Below, in pieces: positions 11,845 through 22,128 of a stretch of DNA of 64,000 bases. Location of the stretch: NCBI GenBank assembly GCA_001939145.1, contig LSRX01000541.1, forward strand, positions 237,942 to 301,941. The letters are read 5' to 3'. The notes under the pieces were generated by a model. It saw nothing but the letters and a program-made list of their open reading frames with translations, had not been told where the DNA came from and did not search any database. The number at the start of each line of letters is the position of its first letter. The stretch's first letter is position 1. This stretch comes from Symbiodinium microadriaticum. Its lineage: Eukaryota > Sar > Dinophyceae > Suessiales > Symbiodiniaceae. The position numbers were made by a program, and so were the translations under genes.

Positions 11845-12020
11845 GTGCCTGAGATGATGGGTGGAGAAAACCCTGCAAGGAGCTTGACGGAGGAATGGCT
11901 ACCTGAGATGATGGGTGGTCACAAAACCCTGCAAGGAGGAAGGTCACAACCCAGAACCCTTCAAGGAGGCATGGTTGCCCGAGATGATGGGTGCCCAGAA
12001 CCCTGCACGGAGGAATGGGC
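11845..12020 (+). repeat. Degenerate tandem repeat around 'gagatgatgggtg'
   Basis: Three copies of 'c(c/t)gagatgatgggtg' start near 11851, 11905 and 11981. They are separated by variants of 'aaccctgcaaggagg' or 'aacccttcaaggagg'. On the plus strand the first two encode PEMMGG, giving an open frame with short acidic repeats (11602-12129). Copy spacing is uneven (54 and 76 bases). It could be the 3' flank of the Rep element or a separate small repeat. No function is recognised. Confidence 0.6.
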
Positions 12021-12129
12021 CCGGCGCACACCCTACCATACCTTCGGAGGACTGCTTCGAACTTCGGGACAAGACACAGGTGGAGGCCGTCAACTTTTCC
12101 TGCACGCAGGACCGTTGCATCTGCATTAG

Positions 12130-13607
12130 CTACTTCATCGTTTGGATGCACTGAAAAGGCTTCGGGGGCCTTGGTGACAACCCGGCTACACTGATGGCTC
12201 CGCCAGTCATGTGTCTCCAAGAAGTCCAGGTTGTGTGTGCCTGGCGAAGAGGTACTTCGTGAATGCGCATGTCCCCCCCTGGCGTCGTGGCAAACTCCAC
12301 GCGAGTGTCATACTTGCCCTGAAGTTTGTCTTGATGAGCGGACAGGAACGCCAAGTCTCGCACATCATCAAGGATTAGATAATGCCGTCATGCTTGCCAC
12401 GCTCGAAGCTTCGCATCCCTTCCGGGAAGACCTCTAGCGCTCCGACTTTGAGTTCCAGAGGGTTACGAAAGAGGGACTTGACCCACTCTGTCTTGCCGGT
12501 CTGCGACCGTCCCAAAACTACGAGCAGGGGATAGCGCAGGCGGTCCTCCCGGAACATGGCCAGCCAGTTGTGCGCCGAGCGAACGGCTGGGAAAGGCTGC
12601 CGGTAGAGTGTGGGGTTTGCCCGAAAACGTCGTGCGTTGGCCTGCATGGCCTCCTCCTCTGCTGCACCCGCCTCGTGGTCTCTGACAGCATCGAGGTTCC
12701 GCTTCCGAGCCAGCACGCCATCCCTTGTCAGGTAGAGGTAAGCCTCGTACTGCTGGTGGGTCAGCTTGCGCTGCTTCCAGAGTGCTTCAGGCCAATTCTC
12801 CAGAACTTGGTAGGTCTGCGCTGCGCTTGCCCAGCAAGGTTCGTAGTTTGCGACCACATGCAGTGTCCCGACCTTGTTCGCCCAGACATAAAACATGCCC
12901 CTGTCAAAGGACTGCTGAAGCCTCGGTTCCGGTAGCGTTACTGCTCGAGTACCCAAGCTTTAGAGTCTGCTACACCGCCGAAACAGAAAGGGCAAGAACT
13001 ACTGGCTTGCCGAGGAGCCTGCTCCTGGTCTTGCAGGCGCCCTCGCCGAGGTAGTCGTGGGAGCTGACGTTCGGGCGTCTGCCGTCGAATGCGAAGGACG
13101 CCGTGCTGCAATCCCTCGACTGTGTGAACTGGACCATGATGTGCATGTGGAGCGAGCCGGACTTGTCTGTCTCCATCGTGGCCGTCCAGTACTTGACCTT
13201 CCAAGCAGCCACGTGGTCCGCCACGAACGTGCAGAACCGACCGCGCTCTCCGGCAACCAGCTCTGGTACGTCAGGAGGACAGCTACAGAGCGAACACGCA
13301 GGCCTGCCGCTCATGGGTCCGCCGCTGTGGCTGGCACGGTGGCAGCAGGAGCTGGGCGACTGCGTTGTGGCCCTCCTCGCTGCGCGGCCTCCCAAACATC
13401 CCGCGCCGCACTCAGCCGCTGCGCATCCTCGGGGTTGCCTCCCTTGTCGGGGTGCACATGCCGCGACAGCTTCCGGAACGCCTTTTGTAAATCGGCGTCC
13501 GCCGACTCACGCGACACGGCAGTGTCCACACCGTACGCGCGGGCCAGTGCGAGCAGCAGCGTCACCAAGGCCCGCTTTGCCTTCTGCACGCTGCTCAGGC
13601 CAGGCAT
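12130..13607 (-). pseudogene. J-domain / HUH Rep / SF3 helicase fusion, broken
   Basis: Relic of a Rep-type replication initiator, which nicks a single-stranded or hairpin origin and unwinds it. The start is placed at the ATG at 13607 (MPGLSS). Order of parts: a J domain of about 75 residues with the HPD motif at 13446-13454, followed by KGG; motif I LLTYQ at 13263-13277; motif II with HMH at 13141-13149 (SLHMHIMVQF); a possible motif III region DYLGEG; a linker FYVWANKVGT; Walker A GRSQTGKT at 12489-12512; Walker B with two Asp (codons 12364-12369); then TPGG, and ETHDW near the C-terminus. J domain, motif I and Walker A share one frame; motif II is in another. Damage seen: TGA at 13311-13313, a frame change near 13250, TAG at 12970-12972 with a frame change, five extra bases at 12373-12377, a run of seven C at 12273-12279 with a frame change, and a further change near 12230. 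The segment between DYLGEG and the linker may contain an intron or insertion. The end at 12130 is approximate. The closest known architecture is the CRESS-type Rep; the added J domain is unusual. Confidence 0.8.
13311..13607 (-). other. J domain (DnaJ-like) of the Rep fusion
   Basis: Sub-region of the preceding relic. The reading frame from 13607 to the TGA at 13311-13313 encodes a hydrophobic helix (LVTLLLALARAYGV), then LQKAFRKLSRHVHPDKGG, matching helix II, the HPD loop and the start of helix III of J domains. J domains stimulate the ATPase of Hsp70 partners. No Gly/Phe-rich or zinc-finger region of ordinary DnaJ follows. After the TGA the same frame goes directly into the Rep motif I region. 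Confidence 0.8.
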
Positions 13608-13796
13608 GGCTGCCGCAGCACCTGACTGAACCTGGCTCCCAAATACGGACCAGACATGTACAAGAGTTGACATGTACGCGTCTGTGTACATGCGCATGTG
13701 CAGGAGGGTCTATGACAGCGACTTTTGCAGTCTAAAACTTCTTTCCGTGAGCAGTAGTAGCCCTTATAGAACCCTTTAAGCAACCCTTCCCGCAAA

Positions 13797-13835
13797 ACCC
13801 CAAAAAACCCTATTCTAATTATTTAGGCCTCTACA
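13797..13835 (-). mobile_element. MITE-like family G, fragment
   Basis: Only the right end is recognisable ('ccctattctaattatttagg'), matching the right arm at 9178-9270. It sits just outside the Rep island and marks the return of the MITE and telomere mosaic. Confidence 0.4.
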
Positions 13836-15065
13836 TTAAGCTGTCGACCGTCGACCTTTTGGGGTTAGGGTTTCGGTTGTTGGGGGTTTAAGGGGGTTTA
13901 CGGTTTAGGGTTTAGGGGGTTTACTGTGTAGGGTCTTGGGCTTAAATCTTGCAGGGTTTCAGGGTTTAGAGTTTTGGGTTCTAGGTTTAGGGCCAAGCTT
14001 AGGGCCTTGAGCCCTAAACCCCTCACATTGAAAGTAGTCAAACCGGTCAGCAATCCCCTCAACCCCAAACCCTAAAACTAAAGTCACTCTAGACCTCAAC
14101 CCTGAATCCTAGACCCTAAACCATAAACCCTAACCCTAAACCCTAGCCTAAACCCCAAACCCCTAAACCGTGAACGCTACAAACCTAAAACCCTAAACCC
14201 TGAACCCTAAACCCTAAACCCTGAACCCGAAACCCTAAAGCCTAAAACCCCAAACCCTTATCCCTAAACCTTAAACCCGTAACCCGGAATCTCTCAATCC
14301 TAGAGCCCACACCCCCGAGCCCGCCCTTGCCACCGCCCTTCTTGCCGTTCTTGCCAGCCGTGCTGTTCGAGGCCTCGCTGCTTTTTCCAGCTGCCTCTGC
14401 GGTTTAGGGGTTCAGGGGTTCGGGGTTCAGGGTTTGGGGTTCAGGGGCTTCGGGTTTAGGGGTGTATGGTCTTAGGGGTTTAGGGGTTCAGGGTTCAGGG
14501 GTTCAGGGGTTCAGGGTTTAGGGGCTTAGGGTCTAGGATTTCAGGATAAGGGCTTGCAAACTTAAGGTGTAGGTCCGGGTCTTAGCGGTCAAACTCGGAG
14601 TTAAAAGATTGATTGCAGATGGAACTGAAGAATGACCTGCGACGTCCACATGTACTGTCGTAAACCGCCCAATAAAGGGGCTTTCATCGTTTTACACGGA
14701 TTTGAATACAATATGTGTAGCGTATCCTACAATTTTGAAGCAACCATAAGGGGATAATGTTGCTGCTCGACCCCTACTACCTATGCAATACAAACGTGTA
14801 ACAGATGCGTGCATCTGGGGGGGGGGCCGGTGTTACGGTGTTACGGCCTAGGACCTGGAGTTTAGGATCTTGTTTTCAAGGGTTTGGGATGGTTTGGGCT
14901 GCAACTGTATGAATCAACGAATCATGAACCCTGCCCTGGACTCCCTCAGCAGAATTTCGTGTATCGGGTTGCTGTAGCAACGGGTTCAGCATCGGTGGCC
15001 TCATACCCTGAACCCTAAAGTGCAGAATACACAAACTCATCCCTCGTGAACCCTCACGCCCCAAT

Positions 15066-15178
15066 ACACACACACACACACACGCGCGCGCACACACACG
15101 CGCACACACACCCACACACGCACAAACAAACAAACAAACAAACAAACAAACAAACAAAAAAACAAACAAACAATCAGA
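15066..15178 (+). repeat. (CA)n/(CG)n and (CAAA)n microsatellites
   Basis: A CA/CG alternating run (15066-15122) passes into about a dozen CAAA tetramers (15122-15178) with one interruption. The minus strand reads as a spurious Cys/Val/Phe-rich peptide. Confidence 0.95.
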
Positions 15179-15338
15179 CTCACAATGTAAATAGACATAA
15201 GGACAAGCAAAATCTCTTCCTTTAATGGTTAGCATGACAATGTCCTGTGTAATACTCCAGACATGTCAAGCGGGGGTGGTGTTTACAAGTGGTCCCAGTG
15301 ATTATTCAATTACTCCGACAAGCGCTACTACGGTTGAT

Positions 15339-15440
15339 GATATAAATCCTTAGCATTACTCCTAGTAAGGAATATAGCCCATCATTCCCGTAGTTTCGGG
15401 TCCTGAAGGTACTGCTGAGGATTTAAACCATCAACCGCAG
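15339..15440 (+). mobile_element. MITE family B, copy 4
   Basis: 'tacggttgatgatataaat' on the left and 'atttaaaccatcaaccgcag' on the right. The core is 'aaggaatatagcccatcatt', with small insertions relative to the family. Confidence 0.8.
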
Positions 15441-16536
15441 AAGGGTGGGTCCGCCTTGCCCTTGGCTGCGACCTGGCACTGTCAGAGCCGTTTAGGGTTT
15501 AGGTGTTTAGGGTTTAGGGTTTAGGGGCTTAGGGGTTTAGGGTTTGCTTCAAGGATCAGGGCCCAGGGGCTTCGCAACTCAGTTCCATTACAGCTGCCAC
15601 TAAGCCCCAAACCCTAAACCCTATCCTTAAACCCTAAACCCCTAAACCCCATCCTTAAACCCTAAACCCTATCCTTAAACCCTAAACCCTATCCTTAAGC
15701 CCTAAACTAAACCCCTAGTGTAGTTGATCTGAAACAGGCGCCCACTCCTAGCCCACAAAGGCTTCAGGCACTTCTTCCATCTTCGGGTTTGCTGGTGAAG
15801 ACGTCGGGCCTAGCGCAAAAAGACATGGATTCAGGATGGTTCCGATTTGTTAGGAGACAGGATCAGGGGGACCCTTGAAAATAGAACCTCTCAATAAGGC
15901 CCCGTTGTGAAAGAGCCATAAGCAAGCGTCCCGTTTAGGGGTCTCCCCAATGCTACCTAGGAGTTGTAGCCCGTAGATGCCTTAGATGAAAGCCAAGCCC
16001 TGGACACCATAAGACCCTAAATCCGGACTAACGGGTAGGTTCAGTGATCCAGGGCCGTGTTGTTTAGGGTTTAGGGTTTGGAGCTGTAATTTAAGCCAGA
16101 GTTCCCACCAGAATGCCCAGAATGCTCCAAAGCTTGCAACTTCCTCCCTCAGCCCAAGTTCAGGTGAGGTCTAGCGTTGGGTCTGGAAAGGGTGCGGAGC
16201 TTTGAGCCCACATTTCTCCACAGAACGCTGGCTACCCGCTGCGTTCTGCCGCCGGCTCGGCACAGACGATGCGAGAGTTGGGACCTTGCCGCTTTGAGAG
16301 TGAGGGCAATCTGATAAAGAGTAAATCCTAAACCATAAACCGGATCTAGAAGAGTGTTCTATGTATGGTATAGGGGTTTTGATAAATACCAGATTTTAAG
16401 TTTTTTGGGATACATTCTAGTATCAGTGTAAGCGGGAACCTTAGGAATAATACGAGTTAGGGTTTAAGGTTTTCATAGCCTGGCCTCTACAAGTGCAAAC
16501 GTGCTCGGAATGTCGGATTGAGTTGCCCAAAAACCC

Positions 16537-16652
16537 TAAGGGTAAGATTACCTACATAATCATATGCTCTACAAGATATCAACCTACATGACTACTATCC
16601 TAAATCCTAAACCCAAGTACCTACTTATTGGATCCTTTGGACCCTTTGGGTA
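16537..16652 (+). mobile_element. MITE family D, copy 3 (divergent)
   Basis: 'taagggtaagattacct' on the left and 'ggatcctttggacccttt' on the right. The interior keeps 'aacctaca' and 'acccaagtacct'. An extra 'ctaaatcctaaaccc' telomere-like word lies in the middle. Confidence 0.7.
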
Positions 16653-17016
16653 ACAGCTGCGCCTTCAAAACCCCTAAACCCTTGACCCTATACCCCTAAA
16701 CCCTGAACCCTAAACCCCTAAACCCCTAAACCCCTAAACCCCTAAACCCCTAGACCCAAACCCCAAACCCTAACTCCTAAACCCTAAACTCTAAACTGTA
16801 AACCGCTGCCGCTAATTCGGGCTTCCATCGCCGAGGAATCTTCCGGAGTTACGGCGCTTGGGCCGAGATCTGCCGAGCTTGCCGAAACCCCAGGAAGAAG
16901 GGCCCCGAGAACCCACTACCGCTTAAAGAATACGTTTAGGGTTTAGGGTTTAGGGTTTAGGGTTTGGGCTTTAGGATTTAGGGTTTAGGGTTTAGGAATC
17001 TACCCAGGAAGTCTCG

Positions 17017-17124
17017 GACATTTTCAGGTGGGTAGTTACCGCTATAGGAGCCTTATCCCAGGTCTATATACCTTATAGAAGCCTTATAGAAGCCCTATAA
17101 ACTCCCCACCTGTAGATTCCTTTA
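17017..17124 (-). mobile_element. MITE family C, copy 1
   Basis: Reverse-oriented copy running from 'gtctcggacattttcaggtg' to 'ccccacctgtagattccttt'. The inner inverted repeats (CAGGTGGG and CCCCACCTG) and the 'ggtctatataccttataga' centre are intact. Confidence 0.75.
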
Positions 17125-17162
17125 ACAGGAAGGGCCCGGAGAACCCAATACCCCTTAATTAG

Positions 17163-17194
17163 GAATATATATATATATATATATATATGTGTGT
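17163..17194. repeat. (TA)n/(GT)n at gap edge
   Basis: TA run turning into GTGTGT immediately before the assembly gap. This repeat probably caused the break in assembly. Confidence 0.9.
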
Positions 17195-17972
17195 NNNNNN
17201 NNNNNNNNNNNNNNNNNNNNNNNNNNNNNNNNNNNNNNNNNNNNNNNNNNNNNNNNNNNNNNNNNNNNNNNNNNNNNNNNNNNNNNNNNNNNNNNNNNNN
17301 NNNNNNNNNNNNNNNNNNNNNNNNNNNNNNNNNNNNNNNNNNNNNNNNNNNNNNNNNNNNNNNNNNNNNNNNNNNNNNNNNNNNNNNNNNNNNNNNNNNN
17401 NNNNNNNNNNNNNNNNNNNNNNNNNNNNNNNNNNNNNNNNNNNNNNNNNNNNNNNNNNNNNNNNNNNNNNNNNNNNNNNNNNNNNNNNNNNNNNNNNNNN
17501 NNNNNNNNNNNNNNNNNNNNNNNNNNNNNNNNNNNNNNNNNNNNNNNNNNNNNNNNNNNNNNNNNNNNNNNNNNNNNNNNNNNNNNNNNNNNNNNNNNNN
17601 NNNNNNNNNNNNNNNNNNNNNNNNNNNNNNNNNNNNNNNNNNNNNNNNNNNNNNNNNNNNNNNNNNNNNNNNNNNNNNNNNNNNNNNNNNNNNNNNNNNN
17701 NNNNNNNNNNNNNNNNNNNNNNNNNNNNNNNNNNNNNNNNNNNNNNNNNNNNNNNNNNNNNNNNNNNNNNNNNNNNNNNNNNNNNNNNNNNNNNNNNNNN
17801 NNNNNNNNNNNNNNNNNNNNNNNNNNNNNNNNNNNNNNNNNNNNNNNNNNNNNNNNNNNNNNNNNNNNNNNNNNNNNNNNNNNNNNNNNNNNNNNNNNNN
17901 NNNNNNNNNNNNNNNNNNNNNNNNNNNNNNNNNNNNNNNNNNNNNNNNNNNNNNNNNNNNNNNNNNNNNNNN
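17195..17972. other. Assembly gap (778 N)
   Basis: Unknown bases; nothing can be said about the content. Any open frame crossing it is an artefact. Confidence 1.
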
Positions 17973-18300
17973 GGCTTGGGGTTTCAGGGGTTGGGGGCGA
18001 AGGGCCAGGGTTAAGAGTCTAGGGCAGAGGGCCCTCCCACCTTCCCTGCATCCCTAAACCCTAAACCCCTAAACCCCTGAAACCCTAAACCCTGAACCCC
18101 CCAACCCCTAAACCCGAAACCCTAAACCCTGAACCCCTAAACCCTAAACCCCTCACCTCCAAACCCCCGAAACCCTAAGCCCAGTCTTGCAGCATTTTCC
18201 CCAAAACGCCCCCGTGACTGGCCCAGTACCTTCGTCTCCTCCGGCTGCTTGGTGCCCGCGGCCTCGCGCACCTGCGCCCGCCGCGCCTTTCGGCGTAAGA

Positions 18301-18425
18301 TACTTGGAGGCCCAAGGGACTTAGTAAGTCGGTTATAAGTAGGGTTATAATTGGGGGTAACTCCATTTAGGGCACTTATAACTCTACTTATAAGCTACTT
18401 ACTAAGTCCCCTGGGCCTCCAAGTA
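18301..18425 (+). mobile_element. MITE family A, copy 4 (best preserved)
   Basis: Starts 'tacttggaggcccaaggga' and ends 'cccctgggcctccaagta'. Nearly perfect inverted arms around 'ttggggg', with TA at both ends. A good reference copy for the family. Confidence 0.9.
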
Positions 18426-18521
18426 GAAGAGCGGCCTTATGGCTTCCTCTGGAAGGGGTTCCTCTTCAGTTAAGGGAAATTACAAGTGGTGAGTTTAGGG
18501 TGGGTATATAGGGCTTCCATA

Positions 18522-18622
18522 AGGGCCCATGTACCCAAATAGTATATACTTTGGCCCCACAGTACCTATATAGGGACAAGGCCAATGTATATTATACTAT
18601 TTGGGTACATGGACTCTTAGGG
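18522..18622. mobile_element. MITE-like family E
   Basis: Inverted arms 'aagggcccatgtacccaaat' and 'atttgggtacatggactctt', with 'agtatata' and 'tatactat' inside. Only this copy was found in the window. Just upstream, 18474-18515 carries a fragment resembling the left end of family C, so one element may be inserted in another. Confidence 0.65.
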
Positions 18623-18972
18623 TAAGGGGTTCCTTTTCAGGATTTAAAAAAACAGGCTCTTCCAATTAGAACAGAGCTTTGGGGTGGATTTGCTATCTTT
18701 TTCTCGGAACTAATTATTGTGATTTCCCTAAACCCTAAACCCCAAATCCTAAGCACTAAACTCTAAACCCTAAACCCTAAACCCCTAAATCCCTACCCCT
18801 AAAACCCTAAACCATTATGGTCTTCGGGAATCCTCTGTGGACCTTGGGGCTTGCGGTGAAAGGTTTCGGGTGCATACGACGTATCAGGGGAGATACGCAC
18901 ATAATAGGGGATATACCATAATTCCCATTGTTTCTGTACAGGTACTATAAGGCTTTAGGGTTTAAGGGCGCT

Positions 18973-19082
18973 GCGGTTGATGATATAAATCCTTGGCATT
19001 ACCCATAACAAAGGAACATACCATAATTCCCAGAGTTTAGGGTCCTTAAGGTGATGATATTAAGGATGTATATCATCAACAG
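18973..19082 (+). mobile_element. MITE family B, copy 5
   Basis: 'cggttgatgatataaatcct' on the left and 'ggatgtatatcatcaacag' on the right, with core 'aaggaacataccataattcc'. Full length. Confidence 0.82.
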
Positions 19083-20230
19083 CTCGTCGGCTCCAAGTAG
19101 CATGAAGGGTATGAACGTCCAGAACTACAAGCCCTGAACCCTGAACACGATCGTACATACGACGTAGCCTCCAAGCGCCCAAGCCCCTACAACCCGAGAC
19201 CCCACACCCTGAAACCCCCAAACCCCTAAACCCCAAGACACTAAAACCCTAAACCCCAAAAACCCCTAAAACCTAAGCCCCGAAACCCTGAGACACGAAC
19301 ACCCTGAAGCCTACACTGCAACCTGAAAGGCTCCAAACAGAGGCACCAAGCCTCGAAGAAACCGTTCCTGCAAGGGTTTCGTAAGGCCTTAAGCTCCTGG
19401 GAACAAAGGTCCCAGGCTTTGAAGAGAAGAGGGGTATGGGTTTTAGGGTTTAGGGTTTAGGGGGTATGGGTTTTAGGGTTTAGGGTTTAGGGTTTAGGGG
19501 CGTTTATGACATCATACTAAGGCCCCTGTAGCATCTATGGACAACCTCCCAGAAGACGCTTGTAGAACGCTTTGTAGATATGGAGCTTCTTACAGACTAG
19601 AGCATTTTAAAACCCACCTGAAACCCTTCCATAAGACGTTTGCAGAAACCCCGCAGTGAGCGAGTGCCTTCTGCTGCGCTTCCTCCAGCTCTTCGAAGAA
19701 GTCGACCACGCCCCTTCGGGGTGTTATTTGCTGCGTTTTTGGGGGGGGTTCTATAGGGGTTCAGGGTTTATTCTGGGTCTATGTAGGGTTTGGGGCTGGC
19801 TTTTAGGGTTTAGGGTAGGATGCTCCCGGAAGATCTGAGGGTTCTCATTTTGTTGATATACTGCCGAGGTTTAGGGCTTATAGGGCTTAGGGTTTAGGGT
19901 TTAGGGTTTAGGGTTTAGGGATTAGGGTTTAGGGATTAGGGCTTGGGGCTTGAAAGGCTGAAACTTGGAACACCGATGTTTGCATGCACTTCAGGAGAAG
20001 AACGTAGAGGGAATCCCAGCACCTCACCACTCAGCCGGAGCTCAGTGCTTTGCGTCCAGACCCTACGCACGCTGAACCCCTAAACCCGAAACCCTAAACC
20101 CTAAACCCTAAAGCCTTAAACCCTAAACCCGAAACCCTTAAACCCCTAAACCCTAAGCCCCTAAACCGGAAACCCCTAAATCGTACCCTTCAACAGTGCT
20201 TCAACTTTTTGGAGTTCAACAGAATCTGAC

Positions 20231-20325
20231 TAGTTCTCTAAATTAGGGCCCAATTTAAGTCCCCAAACTAGTACGGCACCCTTACCAAAAGGACCCTGAA
20301 AGAGACCCTATTTTAGACAGCTACC
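20231..20325 (+). mobile_element. MITE family F, copy 2
   Basis: 'tagttctctaaattaggg' on the left and 'accctattttagacagcta' on the right. The centre 'ctagtacggcacccttacc' matches the family. Confidence 0.75.
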
Positions 20326-21866
20326 GCAAACCCTCAACCCTAAACCCTAAACCCTAAACCCAAACCCCTAAACCCGAAACCCATATGACAGGTACAAAGC
20401 CGCAGAATAAGGATTTCAGGTCATCTTAAGGCTCCGTCGTTTAACTTAGGGCTTTGGGGTTTTAGGGTTTGGGGCTTTACGGCTTTGGGTTCTGGGGTGT
20501 TTAGGGCCTTGGGGGTTTGGGGTTTTGGGCTTGAAGGTTTTGGGGTTTAGGCCTTGAGGGTTTTACAGTTTCGGGTTTTGGGGTTTTGAACTTGGGGTTT
20601 AGGGTTTGAGATGTGGGATGCTGAGGCAACTCATGTCGGGGCTGGGATTGTTGATTGCTAGGCTTCCCATAACAACGCCCAACGCACACGCTGGTATTCC
20701 GGGTTTAGGATTTAGGGTTTAGGGGTTTAGGGTTTAGGAATACACTCAAGAGTACCCTAGCCTAGACCCTACTTTAGCTGGACCCGAAATCCATGTAAAC
20801 CTCGTTATAACTAACCCAACACAGCCACGGTTTAGGGTTGAGGGTTTCATTGACCATTTGAGACGACCCGGAACCACGGAGCTTAGAACCCTAGTGCTTT
20901 TTCGGCAGTCAGGGCAAATAATGGCAAATAGTGACAAGAATCGTCACGAAACGCCAAAAATAGGACAACAATAGAGACAAATCCAGACAAATAAAGACAA
21001 ATACAAGCAAACAATGTTTTTTGACATGTGGCTTAGGGTTTAGGGTCTCCCAACACAATTCTACAAACTGAACGTAACCTCGACTCTTATTGAGCCCACG
21101 AAAAATCCAACAAAATTCTACCCCACACCCTAACTCCTAAACCCTACATGAACTGAACCCTCACCCTAAATCCTGCACCCTAGACCGCGAAACCTAAAAC
21201 CCTACACCCTAAATCCTAGTAACTAGTATACGAACCCTGAAACCCAAGAACCCTGAGCCCTAAAATCTCTATACCCCCACCTCCTATGAAGCCCTCTTGT
21301 CCAGACCATCCCTTGCGAAGTACTCGCGCCTCTCCGGATGGTCCTGGAAGAAGAGAGGGTTGGGGGCTGTAGGTCTTAGGGGGGTGGAGTGGCTGTGGAT
21401 CTTTTTTTATACCGCTTTTTTCCCGATTCTCGAAGGGCTTTGAAGTTTCAAGAAGTCTCCTCTCGACATCTCCTCCGACCCCTATTGTCACGAGAGCCTG
21501 AACTCCGAGACTCGGTTCTTCTTGGGCTTGGTTGTTTTTAGGGTTTGGGGTTTTAGGGCTTGGGGTTTTGAAAATCCTTAGCCAAAGCCCTAAACCCTAA
21601 ACCCTAAAACCTAAACGGGTTTGGGGGTTTAGGGTTTTTTTGGGGGGGCAGAGTGCGGTTCTACGCCATTCCGAATAGGTTTCTGCTTGACCTGTCGGGT
21701 TTGGGGCTGAGGGTTTAGGGTTTAAGGTGTAGGGTTTAGGGTTTAGGGTTTTCAAGACCCTAAACCCTAAAACCCTTAACCCCAAGCCCTCTTACCCTCA
21801 CCCTGACTGGTCCTCGTTTCGCAGCCGCAGGTTTTCGTCCAAGGCCTCGCGATCCTGCATGCTGTG

Positions 21867-21982
21867 ACTCGGAGGCCCCGAAAGGTGGGATGAAGGTAGG
21901 TAGGATCAAGGATCCCTTATACAAGGACTGTTGTTTGGGAATATCCCACCTACCTTCACCCCACCTTTTGAGGCCTCCGAGT
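21867..21982. mobile_element. MITE-like family L
   Basis: Long inverted arms: 'actcggaggccccgaaaggt' with 'gggatgaaggtaggtagg' on the left, and 'ccacctaccttcaccccacc' leading to 'ggcctccgagt' on the right. Single copy here. Unlike the other families, no TA stands at the outer ends. Confidence 0.7.
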
Positions 21983-22027
21983 GACCCGGCCCTAGACCCT
22001 GCGACGTCGGAGAGAATATCGATACTC

Positions 22028-22128
22028 TAGGGGCCTTAATAATTAGAATAGGGTTTTGGGGGATATTGTACTATAATCATACTAAGGACCTAATCACCCC
22101 CCCCAAAACAGAGTACTGGTAACGACCC
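22028..22128 (+). mobile_element. MITE-like family G, copy 3
   Basis: 'ccttaataattagaatagg' on the left, 'ggggatattgtactataatc' in the centre, and 'ccaaaacagagtactggtaa' on the right, collinear with the 5.5 kb copy. Confidence 0.5.

Larger units (their letters stand above)
13860..17194. repeat. Telomere-like mosaic with microsatellites
   Basis: G-rich tracts: 13860-13960, 14400-14550, 15489-15545, 16933-16995. C-rich tracts: 14100-14285, 15600-15715, 16670-16800. The C-rich tract at 15600-15715 repeats 'cctatccttaaaccctaaa' about four times. Non-telomeric intervals (14550-14870, 15720-16070, 16080-16330) contain nothing I recognise. The tract at 16933 directly truncates a family P-like end at about 16905-16932. 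Confidence 0.8.

Noticed and set aside
10440-13720. Bacterial contamination as the source of the GC-rich island
   Set aside because: The transposase is of a eukaryote-type Tc1 form, MITE fragments and telomere-like DNA abut the island, and gene spacing is not bacterial.
13057-13735. Plus-strand open frames of 190 and 210 aa
   Set aside because: Antisense shadows of the J-domain/Rep relic in GC-rich DNA.
13608-14000. Rolling-circle origin (stem-loop with TAGTATTAC-like nonanucleotide) next to the Rep relic
   Set aside because: No such stem-loop was seen on either side of the relic; similar words elsewhere (43317, 35868) are isolated and unpaired.
15600-15715. CRISPR-like regular repeats
   Set aside because: The spacing comes from degenerate CCCTAAA words; spacers are not unique, and the genome is eukaryotic.
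17187-18057. Three long plus-strand open frames of 275-288 aa
   Set aside because: They are read through the N gap; the residues are unknown.
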